This document shows positions 1-5,537 of a stretch of 6,729 nucleotides of DNA, piece by piece. The notes beneath the pieces were generated by a model. The model worked only from the letters and a program-made list of their open reading frames with translations. It ran no database searches and was not told where the DNA came from. Positions within the stretch are counted from its first letter, which is position 1. Every line of letters begins with the position of its first letter. The position numbers and the translations under genes were made by a program. Origin of the DNA: an uncultured Lachnospiraceae bacterium (lineage in GTDB: Bacteria > Bacillota > Clostridia > Lachnospirales > Lachnospiraceae); the NCBI GenBank assembly GCA_900554925.1, contig USJG01000123.1, positions 1-6,729 on the forward strand. Direction: 5' to 3'.

Positions 1-60
1 ATGGTTGCGTCCAGGTAGACAGACTTCCTTAAGAACATTTAGAAAATCCATTTTCAGAAG

Positions 61-89
61 TTGACAGCGTGCAATTCTTTTTGTGCAAT
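61..89 (+). promoter_or_regulatory. Candidate promoter of the AraC-family gene
   Basis: A perfect -35 hexamer TTGACA (61-66) is followed after 17 bp by TGCAAT (84-89), a 4/6 match to a sigma-A -10 box. This would give a leader of roughly 65 nt before the ATG at 161. A second TTGACA lies at 119-124, but the only good -10 after it (TATAAA, 134-139) is just 9 bp away, so those two cannot form one promoter. The weak -10 and the overlap with the TGACA and GTGCAAT repeats suggest a controlled promoter. The assignment is tentative. Confidence 0.3.
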
Positions 90-124
90 CTGACAAGAGC
101 ACTTTCTAAAAACACCTTTTGACA
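61..124. repeat. Regularly spaced TGACA repeats and a GTGCAAT direct repeat upstream of the AraC-family gene
   Basis: TGACA occurs at 62-66, 91-95 and 120-124, that is, twice in a row at exactly 29-bp steps. Between the first two copies the heptamer GTGCAAT is repeated directly at 69-75 and 83-89, 14 bp apart. The repeats sit just upstream of the regulator gene, where an operator would be expected. AraC-family proteins commonly bind pairs of direct half-sites, so an autoregulatory or divergent-promoter operator is a reasonable inference. The motifs are short, however, and could be coincidental. One TGACA copy also forms part of a candidate -35 element. Confidence 0.35.
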
Positions 125-147
125 CCCGAATCATATAAATAAATGAA

Positions 148-152
148 AGAGG
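148..152 (+). promoter_or_regulatory. Ribosome binding site that sets the AraC-family start
   Basis: AGAGG lies 8 nt before the ATG at 161. The in-frame upstream ATG at 143 has only AT-rich sequence before it and no Shine-Dalgarno match, and the AGAGG would fall inside its reading frame. This favours the start at 161. Confidence 0.6.
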
Positions 153-160
153 ATAGAAAA

Positions 161-1039
161 ATGGGAAATACCAGGCATAAAATTGAAAATGTCAACAAAT
201 CCGTCTTTGCCCAATCAAGGCTTTTGTACATATCAACATCAAAATATGAAGGGGATTGGCAGAGCATTCTGCATTCTCATTCCTGCAGCGAGCTGTTTTA
301 TGTGGTAAGCGGCAACGGTTTTTTTGTGGCGGAAGGTGAGGAGTTTCCGGTGGGCAAAAACGACATGGTCATCATTAATCCGCATGTAGAACATACTGAA
401 AAATCATGGAGTACATCGCCCCTTGAATATATTGTTCTGGGAATTGATGGTCTTGTTTTTTCTTTTGAAAATATTGCCTCTGCCCAGGAGGGAATCTCTG
501 TGGAGACGGCCTCCGGCGCTGTTTATAAATATAACCTGCAAAGCTCGAATGTTTATGCTTACCTTAATATAATGCTGGAAGAAGCTTTGCATAAGGAGGA
601 AAATTTTGAGGAAGTATGCCAGAATCTGCTGGAAGTGGTTTTGATCTGTATGCTTCGCAACGATAATCTTACGATTGTAAACAATAATAATAAAATTTTA
701 AACCGGGAATGTGTGCAGATCAAAAATTACCTGGATGCCAATTATTCGGAAAAGATCACATTGGATACCCTTGCCGCTTTTACTCATATGAATAAGTATT
801 ATATGGCTCATGCCTTTACCAAGTATACAGGACTTTCGCCGATTAATTATCTGATACAGAAAAGAATACAGGAAGGCAAGGCGCTTTTGGAATCTACGAA
901 TTATTCCATTGCGCAGATTGCCACTATGCTGGGTTTTTCTTCTCAATCCTATTTTTCTCAGGCCTTTAAAACAACAACGGGGAAAACGCCAATACGATAC
1001 AGAAATGAATACAAAAAGCAAAAGCAGGAGCTTAGATAA
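161..1039 (+). CDS. AraC-family transcriptional regulator with N-terminal cupin sensor domain
   Basis: This predicted 292-residue cytoplasmic DNA-binding regulator has the common AraC/XylS two-part layout. The N-terminal part is a cupin-like effector-binding domain. It has the histidine-rich strand HSHSCSE (about residues 38-44), the VVSGNG turn after it, and the later NPHVEHTE strand (about 73-80). The C-terminal 100 residues carry two helix-turn-helix units. The first is around residues 202-224 (LDTLAAFTHMNKYYMAHAF). The second is around 248-277, with the family hallmark IAQIATMLGF, SYFSQAFK and TGKTP. The length is normal for the family. An in-frame ATG at 143 would add six residues but lacks a ribosome binding site. 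Such regulators in Firmicutes often control sugar-use genes. No target or ligand can be read from the sequence, and its own terminator separates it from the phosphate operon downstream. Confidence 0.93.
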   Translation: MGNTRHKIENVNKSVFAQSRLLYISTSKYEGDWQSILHSHSCSELFYVVSGNGFFVAEGEEFPVGKNDMVIINPHVEHTEKSWSTSPLEYIVLGIDGLVFSFENIASAQEGISVETASGAVYKYNLQSSNVYAYLNIMLEEALHKEENFEEVCQNLLEVVLICMLRNDNLTIVNNNNKILNRECVQIKNYLDANYSEKITLDTLAAFTHMNKYYMAHAFTKYTGLSPINYLIQKRIQEGKALLESTNYSIAQIATMLGFSSQSYFSQAFKTTTGKTPIRYRNEYKKQKQELR

Positions 1040-1055
1040 AAGCTTCTGTTTTTTT
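1024..1055 (+). terminator. Intrinsic terminator of the AraC-family gene
   Basis: A 10-bp stem pairs 1024-1033 with 1040-1049. It includes two G-U pairs and encloses a 6-nt loop (1034-1039). Seven T residues follow at 1049-1055. The stop codon TAA (1037-1039) lies in the loop, so the hairpin is built partly from the last codons of the gene. It is a typical rho-independent terminator and insulates the pst operon from regulator transcription. Its T-run touches the first repeat of the downstream Pho-box-like array. Confidence 0.8.
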
Positions 1056-1118
1056 ACACAGAACTTACAAACAAATTACCTGAACGTGATATTTTCTTCA
1101 AATTCAAAATGATAACAT
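1053..1118 (+). promoter_or_regulatory. Pho-box-like array and extended -10 promoter of the pst operon
   Basis: Five hexamers lie on the coding strand in an exact 11-bp phase: TTTACA (1053), CTTACA (1064), ATTACC (1075), GTGATA (1086) and TTCAAA (1097). Against the Bacillus PhoP repeat TT(A/T/C)A(C/T)A they score 6, 5, 4, 4 and 5 out of 6. Ten bp after the last repeat is TGATAACAT (1110-1118), an extended -10 (TG, one base, then TAACAT). No good -35 hexamer is present 16-18 bp upstream, as is usual for promoters where PhoP or PhoB binding replaces the -35 contact. Transcription would begin near 1125, putting the repeats at about -72 to -23. The inference is phosphate-starvation activation of pstS and the genes after it. 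Confidence 0.65.
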
Positions 1119-1166
1119 ATTTCCAGAAACAAACTTACAATTTAATTTAAGAGGAGATATGAAAAA

Positions 1167-2090
1167 ATGATCAAAAGTAAAAAAATTCTTGCACTGGTAT
1201 GTGCAGCAGCAATGACAGCCGGATTGATGGCATGCGGTTCTGATAATTCCGCAGAAGTATCCACGGAGACAGAAGTAAAAACAGATAATGCGCAGACAGA
1301 AGTAAAAGCAGACGATGCACAGACGGAAGAAAAGGCAGATGATGCAGCAACCGTAAGCGGTTCCATCTCCATGGCAGGAAGCACTTCTATGGAAAAGCTG
1401 GCAAATGCAGTGGCAGAAAGCTTTATGGCAAAGTACCCTGATGTGACTGTAACCGCTGAATTTACAGGTTCTTCCGCAGGTGTTGAAGCGGTAAGCGCAG
1501 GCAGCGTAGATATTGGAAACTCTTCCAGAGCATTAAAGGATGAGGAAAAAAATGCGGGCGTTATTGAGAACATAGTGGCAATTGACGGTATTGCGGTAGT
1601 AGTTGATCCTGCAAACCCGGTTACCGATCTTACCAGAGAACAGCTGACCAGTATTTATACAGGCGAGATAAAGAACTGGAGTGAGCTCGGAGGAGAAGAC
1701 GCCCCTATCGTAGTGGTTGGACGTGAAGCTGGTTCAGGTACCAGAGGCGCTTTTGAAGAACTGCTTGAAATAGAAGATATGTGTGCATACGCTAATGAGC
1801 TGGACAGCACAGGCGCTGTTATTGCAAAAGTAGCTTCCACGCCCGGAGCCATTGGATATGCTTCCCTGGATGCAATTGACGACACTGTAACAGCGGTAGC
1901 GCTGGAAGGTATTGCAGCCACAGTAGATAATATCAAGGCTGGAGAATACTTCTTAAGCAGACCTTTTGTCATGGCGACCAAGGGTGAAATCTCACAGCAG
2001 AGTGAGGCTGTACAGGAATTGTTCGCATACCTTGCATCTGACGAAGGAAAAGAAGTAATTAAAGCTGTTGGACTTATTACAGTAGATTAA
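1167..2090 (+). CDS. pstS: Phosphate ABC transporter substrate-binding lipoprotein PstS
   Basis: PstS captures inorganic phosphate outside the membrane and delivers it to the PstCA channel. The 307-residue product starts with a lipoprotein signal peptide: a KSKK charged start, a hydrophobic core, and lipobox LMAC with lipidated Cys23. This anchors it to the outer face of the membrane. An acidic/lysine linker containing three 9-residue repeats (35-61) precedes the binding domain. Phosphate-loop motifs are visible: AGSTSM (70-75), FTGSSAG (99-105), DIGNSSR (115-121) and GREAGSGTRGAF (185-196). A GAIGYASL segment follows later, as is usual in the family. GAGGAG at 1151-1156, 10 nt upstream, supports the ATG at 1167. 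It is the first gene of the pst operon, behind a Pho-box-like promoter. No terminator separates it from pstC. Confidence 0.96.
   Translation: MIKSKKILALVCAAAMTAGLMACGSDNSAEVSTETEVKTDNAQTEVKADDAQTEEKADDAATVSGSISMAGSTSMEKLANAVAESFMAKYPDVTVTAEFTGSSAGVEAVSAGSVDIGNSSRALKDEEKNAGVIENIVAIDGIAVVVDPANPVTDLTREQLTSIYTGEIKNWSELGGEDAPIVVVGREAGSGTRGAFEELLEIEDMCAYANELDSTGAVIAKVASTPGAIGYASLDAIDDTVTAVALEGIAATVDNIKAGEYFLSRPFVMATKGEISQQSEAVQELFAYLASDEGKEVIKAVGLITVD
1269..1349 (+). repeat. Three tandem 27-bp repeats encoding the PstS linker
   Basis: Three consecutive 27-bp units (1269-1295, 1296-1322, 1323-1349) encode TEVKTDNAQ, TEVKADDAQ and TEEKADDAA. Units 1 and 2 differ at 4 of 27 bases and units 2 and 3 at 7. 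The repeats lie between the lipidated cysteine and the folded phosphate-binding domain, so they probably form a flexible charged tether. The divergence suggests an old duplication rather than a recent slippage event. Confidence 0.85.
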
Positions 2091-2109
2091 TTTGTCAAAG
2101 CTAAAGCTT

Positions 2110-2116
2110 GGAGAGG
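2110..2116 (+). promoter_or_regulatory. Ribosome binding site that favours a TTG start for pstC
   Basis: GGAGAGG lies 8 nt upstream of an in-frame TTG at 2125. An earlier in-frame TTG at 2092 overlaps the end of pstS and has no ribosome binding site at a suitable distance. An ATG at 2152 has a weaker AGGAAAG 10 nt upstream (2135-2141). The TTG at 2125 is therefore preferred, with the ATG at 2152 as the alternative. Confidence 0.55.
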
Positions 2117-2124
2117 TAAAAAGA

Positions 2125-3063
2125 TTGAAGGGACAGGAAAGTTTTTCGATAATGGGAAACCGTAAAACTGCATCCGCAATAGAAAAAACAGCACAGGGCA
2201 TCTTTACCCTGTGCGCGTTTATTGCGATTTTGGCGGTGGTATCCATAACTGTATATATGATCATCAACGGTATGCCGGCACTGTTTCATGTAGGTATAAA
2301 GGAAATTATTTTTGGCAGCGTTTGGAAGCCTGCCGCAGCAGAGCCTTCGTATGGTATTTTGTATGTTATTCTGACATCAATTGTAGGTACGGCACTGGCG
2401 GTTTTGCTGGGAGTTCCCATTGGCCTTCTGACAGCGGTATTTCTGGCAGAGACAGCGCCTAAAAAGCTGGCCTGTGTTGTAAAACCTGCGGTTGAGCTTT
2501 TGGCAGGGATTCCTTCGGTTATTTATGGCCTTTTGGGACTTATGATTTTAAATCCCCTTATCTATAAATTGGAGCTGGCTGTTTTCCGGGACTCTGATAC
2601 CCATCAGTTTACCGGAGGTGCCAATCTTCTTTCGGCAGTGCTGGTGCTGGCAATTATGATTCTTCCCACAGTGATCAATATCAGTGAATCAGCAATAAGA
2701 GCGGTTCCGTCACAACTGAAATCAGCTTCGCTGGCATTGGGAGCCACCCACATCCAGACCATTTTTAAGGTGATCATTCCTGCTGCAAAGTCAGGGATCA
2801 TTACGGCCATTGTGCTTGGAGTAGGGCGTGCGATCGGTGAAGCTATGGCCATCACCCTTGTTTCCGGAAGCTCTGTGAATGTACCGCTTCCCTTTAACTC
2901 GGTAAGATTTCTGACCACAGCCATCGTAAGTGAAATGGGATATGCCGCGGGAACGCACAGACAGGTGCTTTTTACCATCGGTCTGGTATTGTTTGTGTTT
3001 ATTATGATGATCAATGTTACCCTTAGTAAGATTTTGAAAAAGGGGGATAAGGATGAACAGTAA
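2125..3063 (+). CDS. pstC: Phosphate ABC transporter permease PstC
   Basis: PstC is one of the two membrane subunits that form the phosphate channel with PstA. From the TTG at 2125 the product is 312 residues, normal for the family. About six membrane spans are visible, near residues 25-46, 77-107, 124-144, 167-186, 223-246 and 279-300. Typical PstC features are FLAETAPKKL after span 2 and ELLAGIPSVIYGLLGL in span 3. The cytoplasmic EAA-type loop, about 189-225, contains VPSQLKSASLALGATH and ends in VIIPAAKSG; it docks on PstB. The GRAIGEAMA segment follows. The start is uncertain: TTG 2125 has the best ribosome binding site, and ATG 2152 would remove nine residues without touching a membrane span. 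The 3' end overlaps pstA by 11 bp, suggesting translational coupling. Confidence 0.95.
   Translation: MKGQESFSIMGNRKTASAIEKTAQGIFTLCAFIAILAVVSITVYMIINGMPALFHVGIKEIIFGSVWKPAAAEPSYGILYVILTSIVGTALAVLLGVPIGLLTAVFLAETAPKKLACVVKPAVELLAGIPSVIYGLLGLMILNPLIYKLELAVFRDSDTHQFTGGANLLSAVLVLAIMILPTVINISESAIRAVPSQLKSASLALGATHIQTIFKVIIPAAKSGIITAIVLGVGRAIGEAMAITLVSGSSVNVPLPFNSVRFLTTAIVSEMGYAAGTHRQVLFTIGLVLFVFIMMINVTLSKILKKGDKDEQ
2191..2214 (+). other. Perfect 8-bp inverted repeat early in pstC
   Basis: GCACAGGG (2191-2198) and CCCTGTGC (2207-2214) are exact reverse complements around an 8-nt loop. Six of the eight pairs are G-C. It lies at about codons 23-30 of pstC, about 100 nt after the pstS stop codon. 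No T-run follows, so it is not an intrinsic terminator. In the mRNA it could slow decay from the 3' side, or mark a processing site that separates abundant pstS message from the downstream genes. That role is inference, and a coding coincidence is possible. Confidence 0.4.
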
Positions 3064-3928
3064 TAGTATTAAGAATGGGAAAACCAGAATTGGGGATATG
3101 GTGACAAATGGGTTGATTTACCTGTCCGCGGCCTTTTCGGTGCTGCTTTTGGTGGGCATTTTAGCATATGTGTTCCTAAGGGGGATCGGCAGTGTTAACT
3201 GGTCTTTTCTTACCACCGTTACCAGCACGTTAAATAAGACGGTAGGTATTGCAGGCAATATTATTAATACATTGTACATTATTATTATTACATTGGTTAT
3301 TGCCACACCCATTGGAATTGGTTCTGCCATTTATCTGAATGAATACGCAAGACCTGGAAAACTGGTAAGGGCAATAGAGTTTACCACGGAAATACTTTCC
3401 GGTATTCCTTCCATTATTTTTGGTCTGTTCGGAATGGTATTCTTTGGCGGCGTGCTGAGGCTGGGATATTCTATTCTTACAGGCTCCCTTACATTGACAC
3501 TAATGGTGCTGCCCCTTATCACCAGAAATACCCAGGAGGCGCTGAAAACAGTTCCGGACAGCTACAGGAGCGGTGCTCTTGGAATGGGAGCTGCCAAGTG
3601 GTATATGATACGCACCATTCTTCTTCCTTCCGCAATGCCCGGTATTATTACGGGTGTCATTCTTGCTATCGGCAGGATCGTGGGAGAGTCGGCAGCTTTG
3701 CTGTTTACGGCAGGCAGCGGATACCTGCTTCCAAAGGGCGGAATGGGTATCCTTAAGAAAATTATGGAATCAGGCGGCACATTGACGATCCAACTGTATT
3801 TGAGTATGACAAAGGCAGAATATTCAACAGCTTTTGGTATTGCGGTGGTATTGCTTGTAATCGTGCTTTGTATCAACTGGCTGACCAAATTCCTTGCCCG
3901 GAAGCTGGATGTTAATCATATGGACTGA
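3053..3928 (+). CDS. pstA: Phosphate ABC transporter permease PstA
   Basis: PstA is the second channel subunit of the Pst phosphate importer. The product has 291 residues with about six membrane spans, near 19-43, 67-95, 110-133, 140-158, 196-220 and 259-281. Family features are GNIINTLYIIIITLVIATPIG around span 2, the segment IYLNEYARPGKL, and ILSGIPSIIFGLFGMVFF in span 3. The EAA-type loop (VPDSYRSGALGMGAAKWYM, ending ILLPSAMPGI, about 167-198) contacts PstB, and GRIVGESAALL follows. The ATG lies within the last codons of pstC and is preceded by a G-rich ribosome binding site (GGGGG at 3042-3046, AAGG at 3049-3052). A 35-bp gap without a terminator leads to pstB. Confidence 0.96.
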   Translation: MNSNSIKNGKTRIGDMVTNGLIYLSAAFSVLLLVGILAYVFLRGIGSVNWSFLTTVTSTLNKTVGIAGNIINTLYIIIITLVIATPIGIGSAIYLNEYARPGKLVRAIEFTTEILSGIPSIIFGLFGMVFFGGVLRLGYSILTGSLTLTLMVLPLITRNTQEALKTVPDSYRSGALGMGAAKWYMIRTILLPSAMPGIITGVILAIGRIVGESAALLFTAGSGYLLPKGGMGILKKIMESGGTLTIQLYLSMTKAEYSTAFGIAVVLLVIVLCINWLTKFLARKLDVNHMD

Positions 3929-3963
3929 CGCTTACGATAGAAAAATGGGAGAGAAAGAAAAAG

Positions 3964-4728
3964 ATGAGCGAAAACAGCTACAAGATTACTACAGATAACC
4001 TGAATCTCTTTTATGGAGATAATCATGCACTTAAAGATATTAATATGAATATTTCTCCGGGAGCAGTGACTGCGTTTATCGGTCCTTCCGGATGCGGTAA
4101 ATCTACTTTTTTAAAAACCTTAAACAGAATGAATGATCTGGTGGACTGCGTGAGGATCGAAGGAAAGGTTTATCTGGATGGAGAAGATATTTACGATCCG
4201 GCAGTTGACACAGCCCTGCTTCGCAAAAAGATAGGCATGGTGTTCCAGCAGCCCAACCCTTTTCCTATGAGCATTTATGACAATATTGCTTATGGACCCA
4301 GGATTCATGGGATCAGGAATAAAGCCAGGCTGGATGAAATCGTGGAAAATTCTCTTAGAGGCGCGGCTATTTTTGATGAGGTAAAGGACCGGCTGAAAAA
4401 ATCCGCATTAGGTCTTTCAGGAGGACAGCAGCAAAGGCTTTGTATTGCAAGAGCCCTTGCAGTAGAGCCTGAAATCCTTTTAATGGATGAACCGACTTCC
4501 GCACTTGACCCTATTTCCACTTTAAAAATAGAAGAGCTTATGGAAGAGCTGAAAAAGAAATATACGGTAGTGGTGGTAACTCACAATATGCAGCAGGCGG
4601 CCAGGGTTTCGGATTATACAGCCTTCTTCCTTGTGGGGGAGATGGTAGAATTTGATAGCACTGATAATATTTTTTCCCGTCCCAAAGATAAGAGAACAGA
4701 GGATTATATTACAGGCCGGTTTGGTTAA
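3964..4728 (+). CDS. pstB: Phosphate ABC transporter ATP-binding protein PstB
   Basis: PstB is the cytoplasmic ATPase that powers PstCA-mediated phosphate import. All ABC nucleotide-binding motifs are present in the 254 residues. They are the A-loop Tyr17, Walker A GPSGCGKST (40-48), the Q-loop at Gln95-Gln96 in VFQQPNPFPMSIYDN (a PstB hallmark), signature LSGGQQQR (151-158), Walker B ILLMDE (171-176) followed by the D-loop SALD (179-182), and the switch histidine His207 in VVTHNMQQA. Length and C-terminus are typical, and nothing suggests inactivation. The start is supported by GGGAGAG at 3947-3953, 10 nt upstream. The gene lies between pstA and phoU, and its stop codon overlaps the phoU ribosome binding site. 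Confidence 0.97.
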   Translation: MSENSYKITTDNLNLFYGDNHALKDINMNISPGAVTAFIGPSGCGKSTFLKTLNRMNDLVDCVRIEGKVYLDGEDIYDPAVDTALLRKKIGMVFQQPNPFPMSIYDNIAYGPRIHGIRNKARLDEIVENSLRGAAIFDEVKDRLKKSALGLSGGQQQRLCIARALAVEPEILLMDEPTSALDPISTLKIEELMEELKKKYTVVVVTHNMQQAARVSDYTAFFLVGEMVEFDSTDNIFSRPKDKRTEDYITGRFG

Positions 4729-4743
4729 AGGAGGTACAAAGAT

Positions 4744-5406
4744 ATGTCACCGAGAGTTTCGTTTGATAATGAATTAAAACTGCTGAAAAGAAATGTGGCA
4801 GACATGGTAAATCGTGTAGAAGAAAATTATGAGCGTTTGTTTGAGGCACTTAGGGAGCAGAAGGAAGAGGAGATCATTAAAATAAGAAATAATGACAAGA
4901 TGTTTGGAAAGAAGCAGCGGGAAATAGAATCCCAGTGCCTTTTTCTTATTACAAAGCAGCAGCCTGTTGCCTCTGATTTAAGGGTAGTTACCGCAAGCCT
5001 TAAGGTGGTAACTGACATTGAAAGGATCGGAGACATCGTGGCTGATATGGCGGAGCTATTGCTTCGGCTGAAATTAAAAGATTTAGCCTTGTTTTCCGTT
5101 CATATTGACGGAATGATCGATGCCACCAGAGAAATGTTTTTAAATGCGGTAGACGCTTTTGTCAACAGAAATATGGAAGGGGCTAAAAAAGTCATTAAGG
5201 AAGATGATGTGATAGATGAGCTTTTTAATAAAGTAAAAAGCGATCTGATCGAATCCTTAAAAAAAGAAATCAAGGACGCAGATGAATGCATTGATGTGCT
5301 TATGCTTGCAAAATATCTGGAAAAGATCGGCGATCACGCTGTAAATATAGGACAATGGGAAATTTTTCAGGAAACAGGCAATATCAGCGACATGCGGCTG
5401 CTTTAA
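4744..5406 (+). CDS. phoU: Phosphate signalling protein PhoU
   Basis: PhoU links the Pst transporter to phosphate-responsive signalling and restrains phosphate uptake. It acts at the inner face of the membrane. The 220-residue product is all-helical with two PhoU repeats. Each carries the acidic metal-binding signature: DIERIGDIVADMAE (91-104) in the first repeat and YLEKIGDHAVNIGQW (191-205) in the second. LITKQQPVASDLR (68-80) is also characteristic. The length matches the family. The ribosome binding site AAAGGAGGT (4727-4735) is close to ideal, lies 8 nt from the ATG, and overlaps the pstB stop codon, so the two genes are almost certainly cotranscribed. No intrinsic terminator is seen after the gene, so some readthrough into the Na/Pi transporter gene is possible. 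Confidence 0.96.
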   Translation: MSPRVSFDNELKLLKRNVADMVNRVEENYERLFEALREQKEEEIIKIRNNDKMFGKKQREIESQCLFLITKQQPVASDLRVVTASLKVVTDIERIGDIVADMAELLLRLKLKDLALFSVHIDGMIDATREMFLNAVDAFVNRNMEGAKKVIKEDDVIDELFNKVKSDLIESLKKEIKDADECIDVLMLAKYLEKIGDHAVNIGQWEIFQETGNISDMRLL

Positions 5407-5430
5407 AGAGTAAAAGTATCCTGTAATCTA

Positions 5431-5494
5431 TGTAAAATATTTGTAAGGAATATTTAAAATGCCTATACCCAAAAAGGATGAAATAGTGTAAAAT
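5431..5494 (+). promoter_or_regulatory. Candidate control region of the Na/Pi transporter gene with Pho-box-like repeats
   Basis: TGTAAA (5431), TGTAAG (5442), TTTAAA (5453) and TATACC (5464) lie in 11-bp phase. Read on the minus strand, they match the Bacillus PhoP repeat at 6, 5, 5 and 4 of 6. Read on the plus strand, the TGTAA pair 11 bp apart also resembles the half-sites of a PhoB-type box. A further TGTAA is at 5422. Possible promoters are TTGTAA (5441-5446) with TATACC (5464-5469) after 17 bp, and a -10 TAAAAT (5489-5494) with no good -35. The region is AT-rich, so chance matches are likely. Treat this as a candidate only. Confidence 0.35.
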
Positions 5495-5537
5495 AGGAAA
5501 CGTATCAGTTTTTTACGAACATCCGGAGGGATAGGAG

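Noticed and set aside
119..139. TTGACA (119-124) with TATAAA (134-139) as a promoter for the AraC gene
   Set aside because: Spacing is only 9 bp, far too short for one sigma-A promoter.
143..160. Upstream ATG at 143 as start of the AraC-family gene
   Set aside because: It has no Shine-Dalgarno sequence and would place the clear AGAGG site of the ATG at 161 inside the coding region.
909..1112. Plus-strand frame overlapping the end of the AraC gene and the pst promoter
   Set aside because: It is out of frame with the HTH coding region, runs through the terminator and Pho-box array, and shows no recognisable protein features.
1159..1170. Tiny frame ATG AAA AAA TGA overlapping the pstS start
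   Set aside because: The ribosome binding site is only 2 nt from this ATG but 10 nt from the pstS ATG, so it is very unlikely to be translated as a leader.
1142..1573. Long minus-strand frame opposite pstS
   Set aside because: Its Ser/Ala/Thr-rich product is the antisense reflection of pstS codons. No ribosome binding site or domain is seen.
2604..3014. Minus-strand frame opposite pstC
   Set aside because: It is a low-information antisense product over a well-supported permease gene, with no independent start signals.
3562..3888. Minus-strand frame opposite the 3' half of pstA
   Set aside because: It is an antisense shadow of a conserved membrane protein gene, with no family features.
3945..3998. 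Short plus-strand frame of 17 codons overlapping the pstB start
   Set aside because: It has no ribosome binding site, is out of frame with pstB, and its content is mostly the purine-rich pstB ribosome binding site region.
5501..5517. CGTA...TACG hairpin with a T-run before the Na/Pi transporter gene
   Set aside because: The stem is only 4 bp and the T-run lies in the loop, so it is not a credible terminator.
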